NCBI RefSeq assembly: GCF_000284375.1
Contig: NC_017249.1
Span: forward strand, 7,061,001-7,125,000
DNA length: 64,000 bases
Direction of reading: 5' to 3'
From: Bradyrhizobium japonicum USDA 6
GTDB lineage: Bacteria > Pseudomonadota > Alphaproteobacteria > Rhizobiales > Xanthobacteraceae
The translations under genes and the position numbers were made by a program. The notes under the pieces were generated by a model. That model worked only from the letters and a program-made list of their open reading frames with translations. It had not been told where the DNA came from and did no database searches. Positions 46,674 to 54,598 of the stretch are shown in pieces; position 1 is the stretch's first letter, and the number at the start of each line of letters is the position of its first letter.

Positions 46674-46919
46674 TCACGCGACGGAAATCGTCTTCGGTCC
46701 GGCGTCATTCGCGGTTGGGATCGCTTGAGGCCGCACTTTCTCATCCGCGCCAATGGCGTTGCATTGCTGGGAGTAGGCAGACAACTCAAGATCAGCCAGG
46801 TGGTCCCAGTATTCTGCTTCTGCGAGCAGCTTCCATTTGTTCATGCTGTTGTAAGCGGCCTGTTGGCGGCACAGCGAACCCATCGCACGCAAGCGCTGCA
46901 CTCTCTCCACTGCCTCCAC
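46674..46919 (-). CDS. Small conserved-type hypothetical protein
   Basis: 81 residues from a GTG at 46919, with a strong GGGAGG ribosome site 8 nt upstream. The start MEAVERVQRLRAMGSLCRQQ and the following KWKLLAEAEYWDHLADLEL look like a compact helical protein; similar short proteins are common in Bradyrhizobium but have no assigned function. No signal peptide or membrane segment. The ribosome site is the main support; without it the frame would be doubtful. Confidence 0.6.
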   Translation of the reverse strand: MEAVERVQRLRAMGSLCRQQAAYNSMNKWKLLAEAEYWDHLADLELSAYSQQCNAIGADEKVRPQAIPTANDAGPKTISVA

Positions 46920-47254
46920 TGCGAACCTCCCTTCGCGCCAGCTTGTTTACAAGCGCATTTATGTCGTCACAATTTCGCAGATTGAATTGAAGAGTGATAG
47001 TCCGGTGTTTGACGGTCAATCGATGATAGCGCAATCGTCTGACTTTTCACCGACGCAGCCCCTTCGGCCGGCGCTGTACGCAGGCACCCAACAAGGCTCG
47101 CGTCGGACGACGGGTTCCTAAGTCGCAGATGCATCCATTCTAGGACTGAAATCTTAATTGTCAGCGGCCTTCCCAGGATAGTGGTTAGCTGGCGATCAGA
47201 CCGGGCCGGACAAGGTTTGATCCCGAAACTATTTTGGCCCGGCACATTGGACTG

Positions 47255-47278
47255 AAAGACCTCTTTCGGGCGGTCTTT
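47255..47278. terminator. Terminator-like stem-loop
   Basis: AAAGACC pairs with GGTCTTT around a 10-nt loop and is followed by CCTTAT. It has the shape of a weak intrinsic terminator, but no gene clearly ends here on either strand. Confidence 0.4.
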
Positions 47279-47727
47279 CCTTATCGCCGCAATAGAACGG
47301 GGCCGGGCCGGATCACGCCGGGGGCCTGCGGCATGCCGATCACAACAATGGCCCCGACGATTGCACGCCGGGGCCATCCAAGATCATCAGGCGTGGGTAC
47401 ATCCGCCGTGCCTGCCGATCGTTGATGCCACTGATTACCGCATCCGATCTGGCGCAGACCGTGGCGAGGCTGCGGCATCGGGATGATATCATTCTGCCTG
47501 AAAGCTGACGGCTGTCCACCTCTCGTTGGTGGTACTCCAACCGGCTCGCTGTTAGGTGCGTCGCACGGACTGAATTCCAACCAAATCCAAAGGGCACAGC
47601 ACCGCTGCGGTAGGCTGCTTCGTGCTTCTCGTTTCGTTAGCCGCAAGTCCGGTATTCGGCCGAGAGCGGCCCAATGCGGTGAAGGGGCGAAGGTCCGAGA
47701 TGGGCCAATAGCAGACATCGGCGGCGA

Positions 47728-47812
47728 TTATTCGATCACCTCGTCAGAGCAGAGAGGTCGGCACTTCGAGGCCGAGCGCTCTGGCGGTCTTAGGGCTGAT
47801 CGCCCATTCGTA
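47728..47812 (-). pseudogene. Remnant of the C-terminus of an ABC substrate-binding protein (COG2984 type)
   Basis: The minus strand reads YEWAISPKTARALGLEVPTS and LL before the frame shifts and ends with DEVIE and a TAA stop. This is the usual ending of the ABC substrate-binding family (INLKTAKALGL...LLARADEVIE). About three codons are lost in the gap. Nothing of the remainder of the gene is recognisable upstream. Confidence 0.7.
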
Positions 47813-47910
47813 CCTGGTTGAAGCGGTGAATCGGGTCGATAGCGGTGACGGCGTTGAACCGGTTTCCGGCTCACTCTGCCAGCGCCATCACCGTTGCCCA
47901 TCGCGCTCTG

Positions 47911-48138
47911 CTAATAATAATAACCACGGCGATACGCGCGACGGGACACACGACGCGTAGTCACGCGGGCGCGCCGGTACGTGTAGGCCTGCGCTTGATC
48001 AACGCTTAACTCCACGCCGTGCGGTGTCACCTGCGGCGAGACCGGAATCGTCGCCACCACTAAGCTCGACGCAGCGAGCCCGAGCAGGGAAAAAACCCTT
48101 CGACGCGAAATCACTTCCGACTTGATCTCTTCAGTCAT
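47911..48138 (-). CDS. Small exported protein with Tat-like signal and Arg/Tyr-rich tail
   Basis: 75 residues from ATG 48138, preceded by AGGAGG six bases upstream. The N-terminus has SRRRVFSLLGLAASSLVVAT, a twin-arginine-like signal, with likely cleavage after AQA. The mature end, about 24 residues, is almost only Arg, Tyr, Val and Thr (RRARVTTRRVSRRAYRRGYYY has this pattern over its last 21 residues). Comparable small proteins are frequent in Bradyrhizobium; their function is unknown. A FixK2/FNR-type box lies 76 bp upstream, suggesting low-oxygen control. Confidence 0.75.
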   Translation of the reverse strand: MTEEIKSEVISRRRVFSLLGLAASSLVVATIPVSPQVTPHGVELSVDQAQAYTYRRARVTTRRVSRRAYRRGYYY

Positions 48139-48182
48139 CGCAGCCTCCTGTTGTGTCTTGAGCGTAGCTGGCAGGCGCGCGC

Positions 48183-48227
48183 TGCGACCTTGACATAGAT
48201 GCGCCCTGCGACCTTGACATGGATCAA
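48183..48227. promoter_or_regulatory. FixK2/FNR-type box within a short tandem duplication
   Basis: TTGACATGGATCAA (48214-48227) fits the TTGAY-N4-RTCAA consensus bound by FixK2/FNR proteins. The preceding 24 bases contain a second unit, CTGCGACCTTGACATAGAT, with only the left half-site, so the element seems to have been duplicated and half lost. The intact box centres about 82 bp before the start codon of the small exported protein, leaving a normal leader if transcription starts 40 bp downstream. Confidence 0.6.
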
Positions 48228-48383
48228 GCAGATCCCGAGCCTCGAAAGTCCGCTCTGGGTCAATAGCGGCGGTAGAGGCCCGCGCGAGAGAGGTCCGGTC
48301 TACCCCTGACAGCGACCTGCGGGGAATTTCGAGCTTCTTCGGCTCGGGGTAAGCCCTACTGAGGCTGCTGTGTCGGACGCCGT

Positions 48384-48767
48384 TTAGTTCGTGCGGTGCG
48401 GAGGCTTCTTCTTTCGATGCTGTGTCGGCTGCGTTGCCTTCGGGGGTTGCGGAGGTTGCGGCCAGTAGGCACAGCCGAAGCTGCAGCCACAGCCGGCACC
48501 GCATCCGGCGGCCAGCCTTAGTTTCTGGAAGAGCGGTGGTGGTCCAGCATCTTCCCTGTCGAAGACATAGAACGTCGCCAAACTGACGTCGGAGATTTCC
48601 TCCTCACCAAGAAAGATTTCGTGCTTCGGCGAGGGCGGTGGTGTATTCGCCGGAACTTCGCTGGTTGAGGCGCACGCACCGCTTGCCATCGAGAGAGACA
48701 TGCCGACAAGCCCTAAGGTGGGTAAGACTTTGCTTCGACGCTTGCCTATGGAAGAGCGCTTCGGCAT
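48384..48767 (-). CDS. Small secreted Cys/Pro-rich hypothetical protein
   Basis: 127 residues from MPKRSSIGKRRSKVLPTLGL with a long basic N-region and a hydrophobic core ending in SGACAS. Then come KHEIFLGEEEISDVSLATFY, a short Gly/Cys cluster (GCGAGCGCSFGC) and a Pro-rich, basic C-terminus. Proteins of this build recur in Bradyrhizobium as hypothetical proteins. The Cys cluster could bind a metal, but no known motif is matched. The start sits in a gene-poor region of decayed sequence. Confidence 0.7.
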   Translation of the reverse strand: MPKRSSIGKRRSKVLPTLGLVGMSLSMASGACASTSEVPANTPPPSPKHEIFLGEEEISDVSLATFYVFDREDAGPPPLFQKLRLAAGCGAGCGCSFGCAYWPQPPQPPKATQPTQHRKKKPPHRTN

Positions 48768-49008
48768 GGCATAATCCCATTTGCTTGGACGCCCCCAGAG
48801 CGAAATAACTGACGCTCGCCAAGTATAGCGCAAACCTGCAAACGAAGACGACGCAAACCTGCGTCCTAAGGTCCGCTCAGGGTCAATCGCGTCGGTTTGC
48901 CCCTCAGCCGGCGACTTCTGGTTCGCGCCGGAATCCGGACATGTCGCTGCGCCAACCGACAACGCGCCGCGATAGGTCCCAAGCCCGCGAGGACAGCGCG
49001 CGTGGGAG

Positions 49009-49872
49009 CTACACCACTGTCTTGTGCCGCGTAATGCACGTGCGCAGCACCTCGTCCATCGGCTTGCTCCACCAATCGTTGGAGAAGATCTCGATCTCCG
49101 AATAGCCGGCAAACCCCTGTGCCTCGACCGCGGCGCGCGCCGATTTGATGTCGATGACGCCGTCGCCCATCATGCCGCGGTCGTTGAGGATATCCTTGGT
49201 CGGCACCAGCCAGTCGCAGACATGGAAGGCCAGCAGGCGATCTCGACCGGCGCGCGCGATCTGGGCCATCAGCTCTGGATCCCACCAGATGTGATAGACG
49301 TCGAGCGCGACGCCGAGCATGCCGCTGCGGCCGGGGTCGAGCCGATCGCAGATGTCGAGCGCCTGTTTCGTGGTGTTCACGCAGGCGCGGTCGGCTGCAT
49401 AGGCCGGATGCAAGGGCTCGATCGCCAGCGGCAGCCTTGCCTGTTTGGCGTAGTCGAGCATCTCGGCGAGCGCCTCCTCGACCTGACCGCGCGCGCCCGC
49501 GATATCCTTGGACGCCTCGCTGCCCGGCCGCGAATATTGCGGCAGGCCGCCGACGACGAGCACGATGCAGGGCGCGCCCAGCGCCTTGGCTTCATCGACA
49601 CAACGCCGGTTGTCGTCGCGCACCTCGCCCCGGCGCGATGCGTCGGAGGTGAACATGCCGCCACGGCAATAGCCCGACAGCTCGAGGCCGGCATCGCGCA
49701 CCGCGCGCGCGGCGCGATCCAGACCGACGGAAGCGACCTGGTCGCGCCAGGGATCGATGGCGCGGATGCCATGCCTTGCACAGGCCTCGATGATCTCGAC
49801 GAGGTCACCCTGCTTGCGGACCGTCGCCGTGTTGAGCGACAGCCAGCGATGGTCGGACGAGAAATCGCGCAT
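49009..49872 (-). CDS. Sugar phosphate isomerase/epimerase-like TIM-barrel protein
   Basis: 287 residues of the xylose isomerase-like AP endonuclease 2 fold. Metal-ligand segments are visible: AIEPLHPAYAADRA (Glu), VALDVYHIWWDPEL (Asp, His), LLAFHVCDWLVPTKD (His) and GYSEIEIFSNDWW (Glu). The family interconverts keto and aldo sugars or inositol derivatives. Its ATG overlaps the TGA of the DUF993 gene by one base, so it is the last gene of the seven-gene operon. A 67-bp decayed copy of its 3' end lies at 44342. Confidence 0.88.
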   Translation of the reverse strand: MRDFSSDHRWLSLNTATVRKQGDLVEIIEACARHGIRAIDPWRDQVASVGLDRAARAVRDAGLELSGYCRGGMFTSDASRRGEVRDDNRRCVDEAKALGAPCIVLVVGGLPQYSRPGSEASKDIAGARGQVEEALAEMLDYAKQARLPLAIEPLHPAYAADRACVNTTKQALDICDRLDPGRSGMLGVALDVYHIWWDPELMAQIARAGRDRLLAFHVCDWLVPTKDILNDRGMMGDGVIDIKSARAAVEAQGFAGYSEIEIFSNDWWSKPMDEVLRTCITRHKTVV

Positions 49873-51062
49873 CAGTCTTCCAGTCCGTGCGAGGCCAGCA
49901 CGGTCTTCATCCGCCGCGTCGCCATTTCAGGATTGGCGAGCAGGCCGGCCCGATCGGCAAGCCGGAACAGCTCGGCCAGATGCAGCATCGAGCGCGCGCT
50001 CTCCTGCCCCCCGACCATGGTGAAATGATCCTGGTGGCCGTTGAGATAGGCCATGAAGACGACGCCGGTCTTGTAGAAGCGCGTCGGCGCCTTGAAGATG
50101 TGGCGCGACAGCGGCACCGTCGGCCCCAGCACGTCGTGGAAGCCGGCCTCGTCGCCTGCCGCGAGCCGCGACAGCGCGTAGGACGCCGCCGGCGCGATCG
50201 CATCGAAGATGCCGAGCAGCGCGTGCGAAAAGCCATGGTCGTCGCCGGCGATCAGCTCCGCGTAGTTGAAATCGTCGCCGGTGTACATCTTGATGCGCTT
50301 GTCCAGGCGCCTGCGCATGTCGATCTCGCGTTGCTTGTCGAGCAGCGAGACCTTGACGCCATCAACCTTGGCCGCATTGTTGTTGATGATGGCCACCGCA
50401 ACGTCCATCGCCTTGTCGAGGTCCTTGGTGCCCCAATATCCGGTCAGAGCGGGATCGAACATATCGCCGAGCCAGTGGATGATCACGGGCTCACGGACCT
50501 GCGACAGCACGCGGTTATAGACCTTGGCGTAATCGTCGGCGCTGCGGCCGAGTTTTGCGAGAGCACGCGACGCCATCAAAATGATGCGGCCGCCGACCTT
50601 CTCGACGGCCGAGAGCTGCTCCTCATAGGCACGGATGACGTCGTCGAGGCTCTTGGCATCCTCGACAGCGAGATGGTCCGTGCCCGCGCCGGAGAACACC
50701 AGTGCATTGCGCCGCTTGGCGGCGCCGACCGAGCGGGTGATCAGCTCCAGCGAAGTCGGCCAGTCCAACCCCATCCCGCGTTGCGCGGTGTCCATGGCTT
50801 CGGCGACGCCGAGGCCGAGGTCCCAGACGTGCTCGCGGAAGGCGATGGTCTTGTCCCAGTCGACGGCGGCCGAGAGCCAGGGATCATTGTCCGCAAAGGG
50901 ATCGACAACCGTGTGCACCGCCGAGAACGCGATGCGATTCAGCGTGCCTTCGAGTTTAGCGGGGAACGTTCGCGACGCCGCGAGCCGATAAGTCTCGATC
51001 GAACGATCCGCCTTCGGCAACTTGAGCGACAATGACGACATCGGCAACACAGGTTTGTTCAT
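49872..51062 (-). CDS. DUF993 protein, dihydrodipicolinate synthase-like
   Basis: 396 residues from MNKPVLPMSSLSLKLPKADR (ATG 51062). The core is a DHDPS-type TIM barrel: EEQLSAVEKVGGRIILMASR, then EPVIIHWLGD, then AAKVDGVKVSLLDK, where Lys237 aligns with the Schiff-base lysine of class I aldolases, and YTGDDFNYAELI. The tyrosine usual in DHDPS aldolases (before the GRTG-like loop) is replaced by His196-Trp197. It may be a retro-aldolase or dehydratase of a 2-keto sugar acid. Directly upstream of the isomerase gene. Confidence 0.78.
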   Translation of the reverse strand: MNKPVLPMSSLSLKLPKADRSIETYRLAASRTFPAKLEGTLNRIAFSAVHTVVDPFADNDPWLSAAVDWDKTIAFREHVWDLGLGVAEAMDTAQRGMGLDWPTSLELITRSVGAAKRRNALVFSGAGTDHLAVEDAKSLDDVIRAYEEQLSAVEKVGGRIILMASRALAKLGRSADDYAKVYNRVLSQVREPVIIHWLGDMFDPALTGYWGTKDLDKAMDVAVAIINNNAAKVDGVKVSLLDKQREIDMRRRLDKRIKMYTGDDFNYAELIAGDDHGFSHALLGIFDAIAPAASYALSRLAAGDEAGFHDVLGPTVPLSRHIFKAPTRFYKTGVVFMAYLNGHQDHFTMVGGQESARSMLHLAELFRLADRAGLLANPEMATRRMKTVLASHGLED

Positions 51063-51079
51063 GGCTTCGAACCTCTCCC

Positions 51080-51165
51080 CGTCATTGCGAGGAGCGAAGC
51101 GACGAAGCAATCCAGACTGCCTCTGCGGAAAGATTCTGGATTGCTTCGCTTCGCTCGCAATGACG
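51080..51165. repeat. Family A intergenic palindromic repeat, copy 3
   Basis: CGTCATTGCGAGGAGCGAAG at the left, CTTCGCTTCGCTCGCAATGACG at the right end. It splits the DUF993 gene from the oxidoreductase gene within the same-strand gene row. Confidence 0.9.
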
Positions 51166-51198
51166 GCTTGGTAGACATCGGGACTTATCTAACAGACA

Positions 51199-52350
51199 TC
51201 AGGCCTTGATCGGGGCGACGTCGATCCAGCGCCGCTCCTTCCAGCTCTTCAGCGCACATTCGGCGAGCTGCACGCCCTTGACGCCTTCGAGCAGCGTGAA
51301 CTTGTAGGGCGCGTCCTCGTAGACGTGGCGGATGAACATCTCCCACTGCTCCTTGAAGCCGTTGTCGTAGGTGACGTTGTCAGGCAGCTTCTGCCAGTCG
51401 CCGTAGAAATCGTGCAGACGCTTCTCATCCGGATTCCACACCGGCCGGGGCGTCGCCTGCCGCGCCTGGATCATGCAATCCGACAGGCCCGCGACTGCCG
51501 AGCCGTGTGTGCCGTCAACCTGGAAGGTGACGAGGTCGTCGCGATAGACGCGCGTCACCCAGGACATGTTGATGTGGGCGATGACGCCGCCCTCGAGCTG
51601 GAAGGTCGCATAGGCGGAATCGTCCGCGGTCGCCTTGTACTTCTTGCCCTGCTCGTCAAAGCGCTCGGGGATGTCGGTGTTGCCGATGCAGACCACGCTC
51701 TGGACGTTGCCGAACAGGTTGTCGAGCACGTAGCGCCAGTGACAGACCATGTCGAGGATGATGCCGCCGCCGTCCTCGTCGCGGTAGTTCCAGGACGGCC
51801 GCTGCGCCTCCTGCCAACCGCCTTCGAACACCCAATAGCCGAATTCACCGCGCACCGACAGGATGCGGCCGAAGAAGCCGGAGTCACGCAGGAAGGCGAT
51901 CTTCTTCAGGCCGGGCAGGAACAGCTTGTCCTGCACCGTGCCATGCTTGACGCCCTTGGCGTTGGCGAGCTTGACGACCTCGAGCGCCTCTTCGAAGTTC
52001 GTCGCGATCGGCTTCTCGCAATAGACGTGCTTGCCGGCATTGATGGCCTGGGTCAGAAGGCCGGGCCGCGCCTGCGTGGTCGCGGCGTCGAAGAACATGG
52101 TGTCGTTCTTGTCGGCGAGCGCCGCATCGAGGTCGGTGGTCCAGCGCGCGATGTTGTAGCGCCTGGCGAGGGCTTCGACCTTGTCGGCGCTGCGGCCGAC
52201 CAGGATCGGATCGGGCATCACGCGATCGCCGTTCTTCAGCCGAACGCCGCCCTGATCGCGGATCGCGACGATCGAGCGGATCAGATGCTGGTTGAGCCCC
52301 ATGCGGCCAGTGACGCCGTTCATGATGAGGCCGAGGCGTTGGGTGGTCAT
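51199..52350 (-). CDS. Gfo/Idh/MocA family oxidoreductase
   Basis: 383 residues. N-terminal Rossmann fold (LIMNGVTGRMGLNQ, unusual for having GVTGRMG instead of G-x-G-x-x-G), the sugar-dehydrogenase motif KHVYCEKPIATNFEEA, and a C-terminal domain with RDEDGGGIILDMVCHWRYVL, where the aspartate and histidine sit at the active site. It should oxidise or epimerise a sugar or sugar acid with NAD(P). Its ATG overlaps the TGA of the enolase-superfamily gene (ATGA). Confidence 0.9.
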   Translation of the reverse strand: MTTQRLGLIMNGVTGRMGLNQHLIRSIVAIRDQGGVRLKNGDRVMPDPILVGRSADKVEALARRYNIARWTTDLDAALADKNDTMFFDAATTQARPGLLTQAINAGKHVYCEKPIATNFEEALEVVKLANAKGVKHGTVQDKLFLPGLKKIAFLRDSGFFGRILSVRGEFGYWVFEGGWQEAQRPSWNYRDEDGGGIILDMVCHWRYVLDNLFGNVQSVVCIGNTDIPERFDEQGKKYKATADDSAYATFQLEGGVIAHINMSWVTRVYRDDLVTFQVDGTHGSAVAGLSDCMIQARQATPRPVWNPDEKRLHDFYGDWQKLPDNVTYDNGFKEQWEMFIRHVYEDAPYKFTLLEGVKGVQLAECALKSWKERRWIDVAPIKA

Positions 52351-53744
52351 GCCAATTGCTCCTGAAGTGATTTTGGCTGTTCGAGCGGGGCGAGCGCCGA
52401 CCAGTCCGGATGGACCGACGTCGCAAAGCCCGTTGTGGTGAGCGATCCCGTCAGGAGATCGCCGTCGTGAATGGAGAGCCGGACGCCCTGCCCGGCATCG
52501 GCGTAGAGATCGGGATGCGCGGCCGCGAAGGCCTGCGCTTCAGCCGCGGGCGTCTCGCCGAAGCCGTCGACATAGTGGTGGCCGTTGCGCTCGGCATGGG
52601 TCACGCCGATGAAGGCACCGAGCGCGAGATCCTGCTGCACGGCGAGACCCGCCTGGCAGGTCAGGTCCTCACCGGTCACGAAGAACCGCGCGCCGCCAGC
52701 GCTCCATTTCGCCGCGCGCGTCGCATTGACGATGGACTTGTAGAGGCCCTTGCAGGATTTCGAGGAGATGCCGCAATAGCCGAGCGCGCGTGCCGCCGGG
52801 AAGGCATCGTAGGAATCGTCGGCCTCGTCGATGATGAAGCCGTGCGCCGCGAGCGAGCCGAGCGGCGACTGCCGGGTCATGTCGCGCGGCATCGGTTGCT
52901 CGACATAGAGCAGCCGCGACGCGATCGGTCGTAGCGCTGCATCGTGGTCGAGCCGGTCGGTCAGCGCATGCAGTGAGGAGAGATCGGCATACTGCTCGTT
53001 GGCGTCGAGCGTCACCTTGCAGTCACGCCCCAGCGTATCGAGCTCCTTGCCAATACGCGTCAACCGGGCTGCATCAACCGCGAAATCCCCTGATAGCTTC
53101 AGCTTGAAGTAACTGGCACCGGCGTTCTCGCGTGCATCGGCCACACCGCCCTCACCTTCGACGGTATCGTCGAGGCCCACGGTGTGCCTGATGGCAACGC
53201 GCGGCAGCGGCCTTCGGCCCGCGAGAAACTGCGCGATATCCGTTTCCTTCAGGTCAGGCGACAGCCGCGCATCGATGCCGGCAATGTTGCCGGCCATCCC
53301 ATCGAAAAAATTGGTCTCGGCGGCGCGGAGCAGCGCATCGAGGATCGCCTTGTCGATTTCCGCGGGGCCATAAGCCGCGGCAAGCGCGGGAATGTTCTTT
53401 TTTGCACAGGTCGCGATCTGGGCACCGATGCACGAGGCATGCAGATCGAACGCCGTCAAAAATCCGGTTCGCGCGAGATAAAGGCCCCGCGCAATCTCCA
53501 GCGAGCGCCGCAGGCCGTCGACCGTCTGCGCCGGCGACAGCTCCGGCCGCTTGTCGAACCATTTTGGCACCAGCAGCTCGGCGCTGGCGCCCACCGCAAC
53601 GCCCCTGCCCTCGACCTCGATCTCGACCCGCACGAACAGCTGCGGCGTCGCGTTGATCGTGATCGCGCCGAAGCGGAACGGCCGCGCGAACTGCACGGGA
53701 CGTTCGAAGAAAGAGATGTCTCGCAGCTTCAGGCGCGGCGCCAT
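52347..53744 (-). CDS. Enolase-superfamily (mandelate racemase/muconate lactonizing-like) enzyme
   Basis: 465 residues. The barrel shows K-x-K in SYFKLKLSGD (Lys214, Lys216), metal ligands Asp247 (LDANEQY), Glu282 (VEQPMP) and Asp306/Glu307 (IIDEADDSYDA), and a lysine pair in SSKSCKGLYKS (329-332). The layout is nearest to the MLE/MR subgroups, which dehydrate, racemise or cycloisomerise acid substrates. It is about 90 residues longer than usual members, mainly because of a longer N-terminal capping region. Between an ABC transporter and a sugar oxidoreductase, a sugar-acid dehydratase is a reasonable guess. Confidence 0.82.
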   Translation of the reverse strand: MAPRLKLRDISFFERPVQFARPFRFGAITINATPQLFVRVEIEVEGRGVAVGASAELLVPKWFDKRPELSPAQTVDGLRRSLEIARGLYLARTGFLTAFDLHASCIGAQIATCAKKNIPALAAAYGPAEIDKAILDALLRAAETNFFDGMAGNIAGIDARLSPDLKETDIAQFLAGRRPLPRVAIRHTVGLDDTVEGEGGVADARENAGASYFKLKLSGDFAVDAARLTRIGKELDTLGRDCKVTLDANEQYADLSSLHALTDRLDHDAALRPIASRLLYVEQPMPRDMTRQSPLGSLAAHGFIIDEADDSYDAFPAARALGYCGISSKSCKGLYKSIVNATRAAKWSAGGARFFVTGEDLTCQAGLAVQQDLALGAFIGVTHAERNGHHYVDGFGETPAAEAQAFAAAHPDLYADAGQGVRLSIHDGDLLTGSLTTTGFATSVHPDWSALAPLEQPKSLQEQLA

Positions 53745-53749
53745 GATCG

Positions 53750-54598
53750 TCAGTCCAGTGCACCCTGTGAGAAGAAATGCTTGCGGATGCGTTGCACGAG
53801 TTCGGTGAAGACAGGATCGGCCATCACGTCGAGCGAGCGCGGACGCGGCAGCGGCACGTCGTAGATCGCCGCGATCGCGCCGGGCCGCTCGGTCATGACC
53901 AGCACGCGGTCGGCGAGGAACACGGCCTCCGGAATCGAATGCGTGATCAGGAGCACCGTCTTCCTGGTCTCACGCTGGATCCGCATCAGCTCGACATTCA
54001 TGCGCTCGCGCGTCAACGCGTCGAGCGCACCGAACGGCTCGTCCATCAGCATGATCTTGGGATCGTGCACCAGCGCACGGCAGATCGAGGCGCGCTGCTG
54101 CATGCCGCCCGAGAGCTGCCAGGGCAGCTTCTTCTCGAAACCTTCGAGGCCGACCAGCTTCAGCAGCGCCTTGGCGCGATCGAGATAGTGTTGTCGCGGC
54201 AGCCGCTTCATGTCGATCGGCAGCATCACGTTCGCGAGGATGTTGCGCCAGGGCAGCAGCAGCGCGTTCTGGAAGACGATGCCGACATTGCCGTGCGGCT
54301 TCGTGACCTTCTCACCCTCCACCAGGACCTCGCCTGATGTCGGCGGCAGCAGGCCCGAGATCAGCTTGAGCAGCGTGGACTTGCCGCAGCCGCTAGGGCC
54401 GACCACGACGAAGAACTCGCCGTCGTTGATGTGGAAATCGAGCGGACGCAGCGACGGCACGTCGCCGTCGCGCGTCCGGTAGGTCTTCGACACGCCGGAC
54501 AGTTTGATGCCCGACGCATCGCCGGCAGCCCGGTCGCTCACCAGTCTCAGATGCGCGGCCTGCTGCACGGTTTCGCTCACGACTGCGGCTTGCTTCAC
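53750..54598 (-). CDS. ABC transporter ATP-binding protein (nitrate/sulfonate/taurine type)
   Basis: 282 residues with Walker A GPSGCGKST, Q-loop IVFQNALLLPWRNI, signature LSGGMQQRASI and Walker B IMLMDEPFGALDAL. Sequence features place it with the SsuB/TauB/ThiZ importers that work with NMT1-type binding proteins. A 30-residue N-terminal extension precedes the domain. ATG 54598 overlaps the TGA of the binding-protein gene by ATGA. Confidence 0.92.
   Translation of the reverse strand: MKQAAVVSETVQQAAHLRLVSDRAAGDASGIKLSGVSKTYRTRDGDVPSLRPLDFHINDGEFFVVVGPSGCGKSTLLKLISGLLPPTSGEVLVEGEKVTKPHGNVGIVFQNALLLPWRNILANVMLPIDMKRLPRQHYLDRAKALLKLVGLEGFEKKLPWQLSGGMQQRASICRALVHDPKIMLMDEPFGALDALTRERMNVELMRIQRETRKTVLLITHSIPEAVFLADRVLVMTERPGAIAAIYDVPLPRPRSLDVMADPVFTELVQRIRKHFFSQGALD

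Larger units (their letters stand above)
46920..47910. other. Sparse region of about 990 bp, mostly without genes
   Basis: No open frame here has a ribosome site together with a recognisable protein. What can be supported is a stem-loop at 47255-47278, an inverted repeat GGCCCCG/CGGGGCC at 47350-47375, and the remnant of an ABC binding-protein gene at 47728-47812. Codon-position bias is weak throughout, as in decaying sequence. Confidence 0.6.

Noticed and set aside
47281..47718. 145-residue minus-strand frame starting MSAIGPSRTF
   Set aside because: This start recurs as a spurious frame in Bradyrhizobium repeats next to ABC binding-protein gene ends; no ribosome site or domain here.
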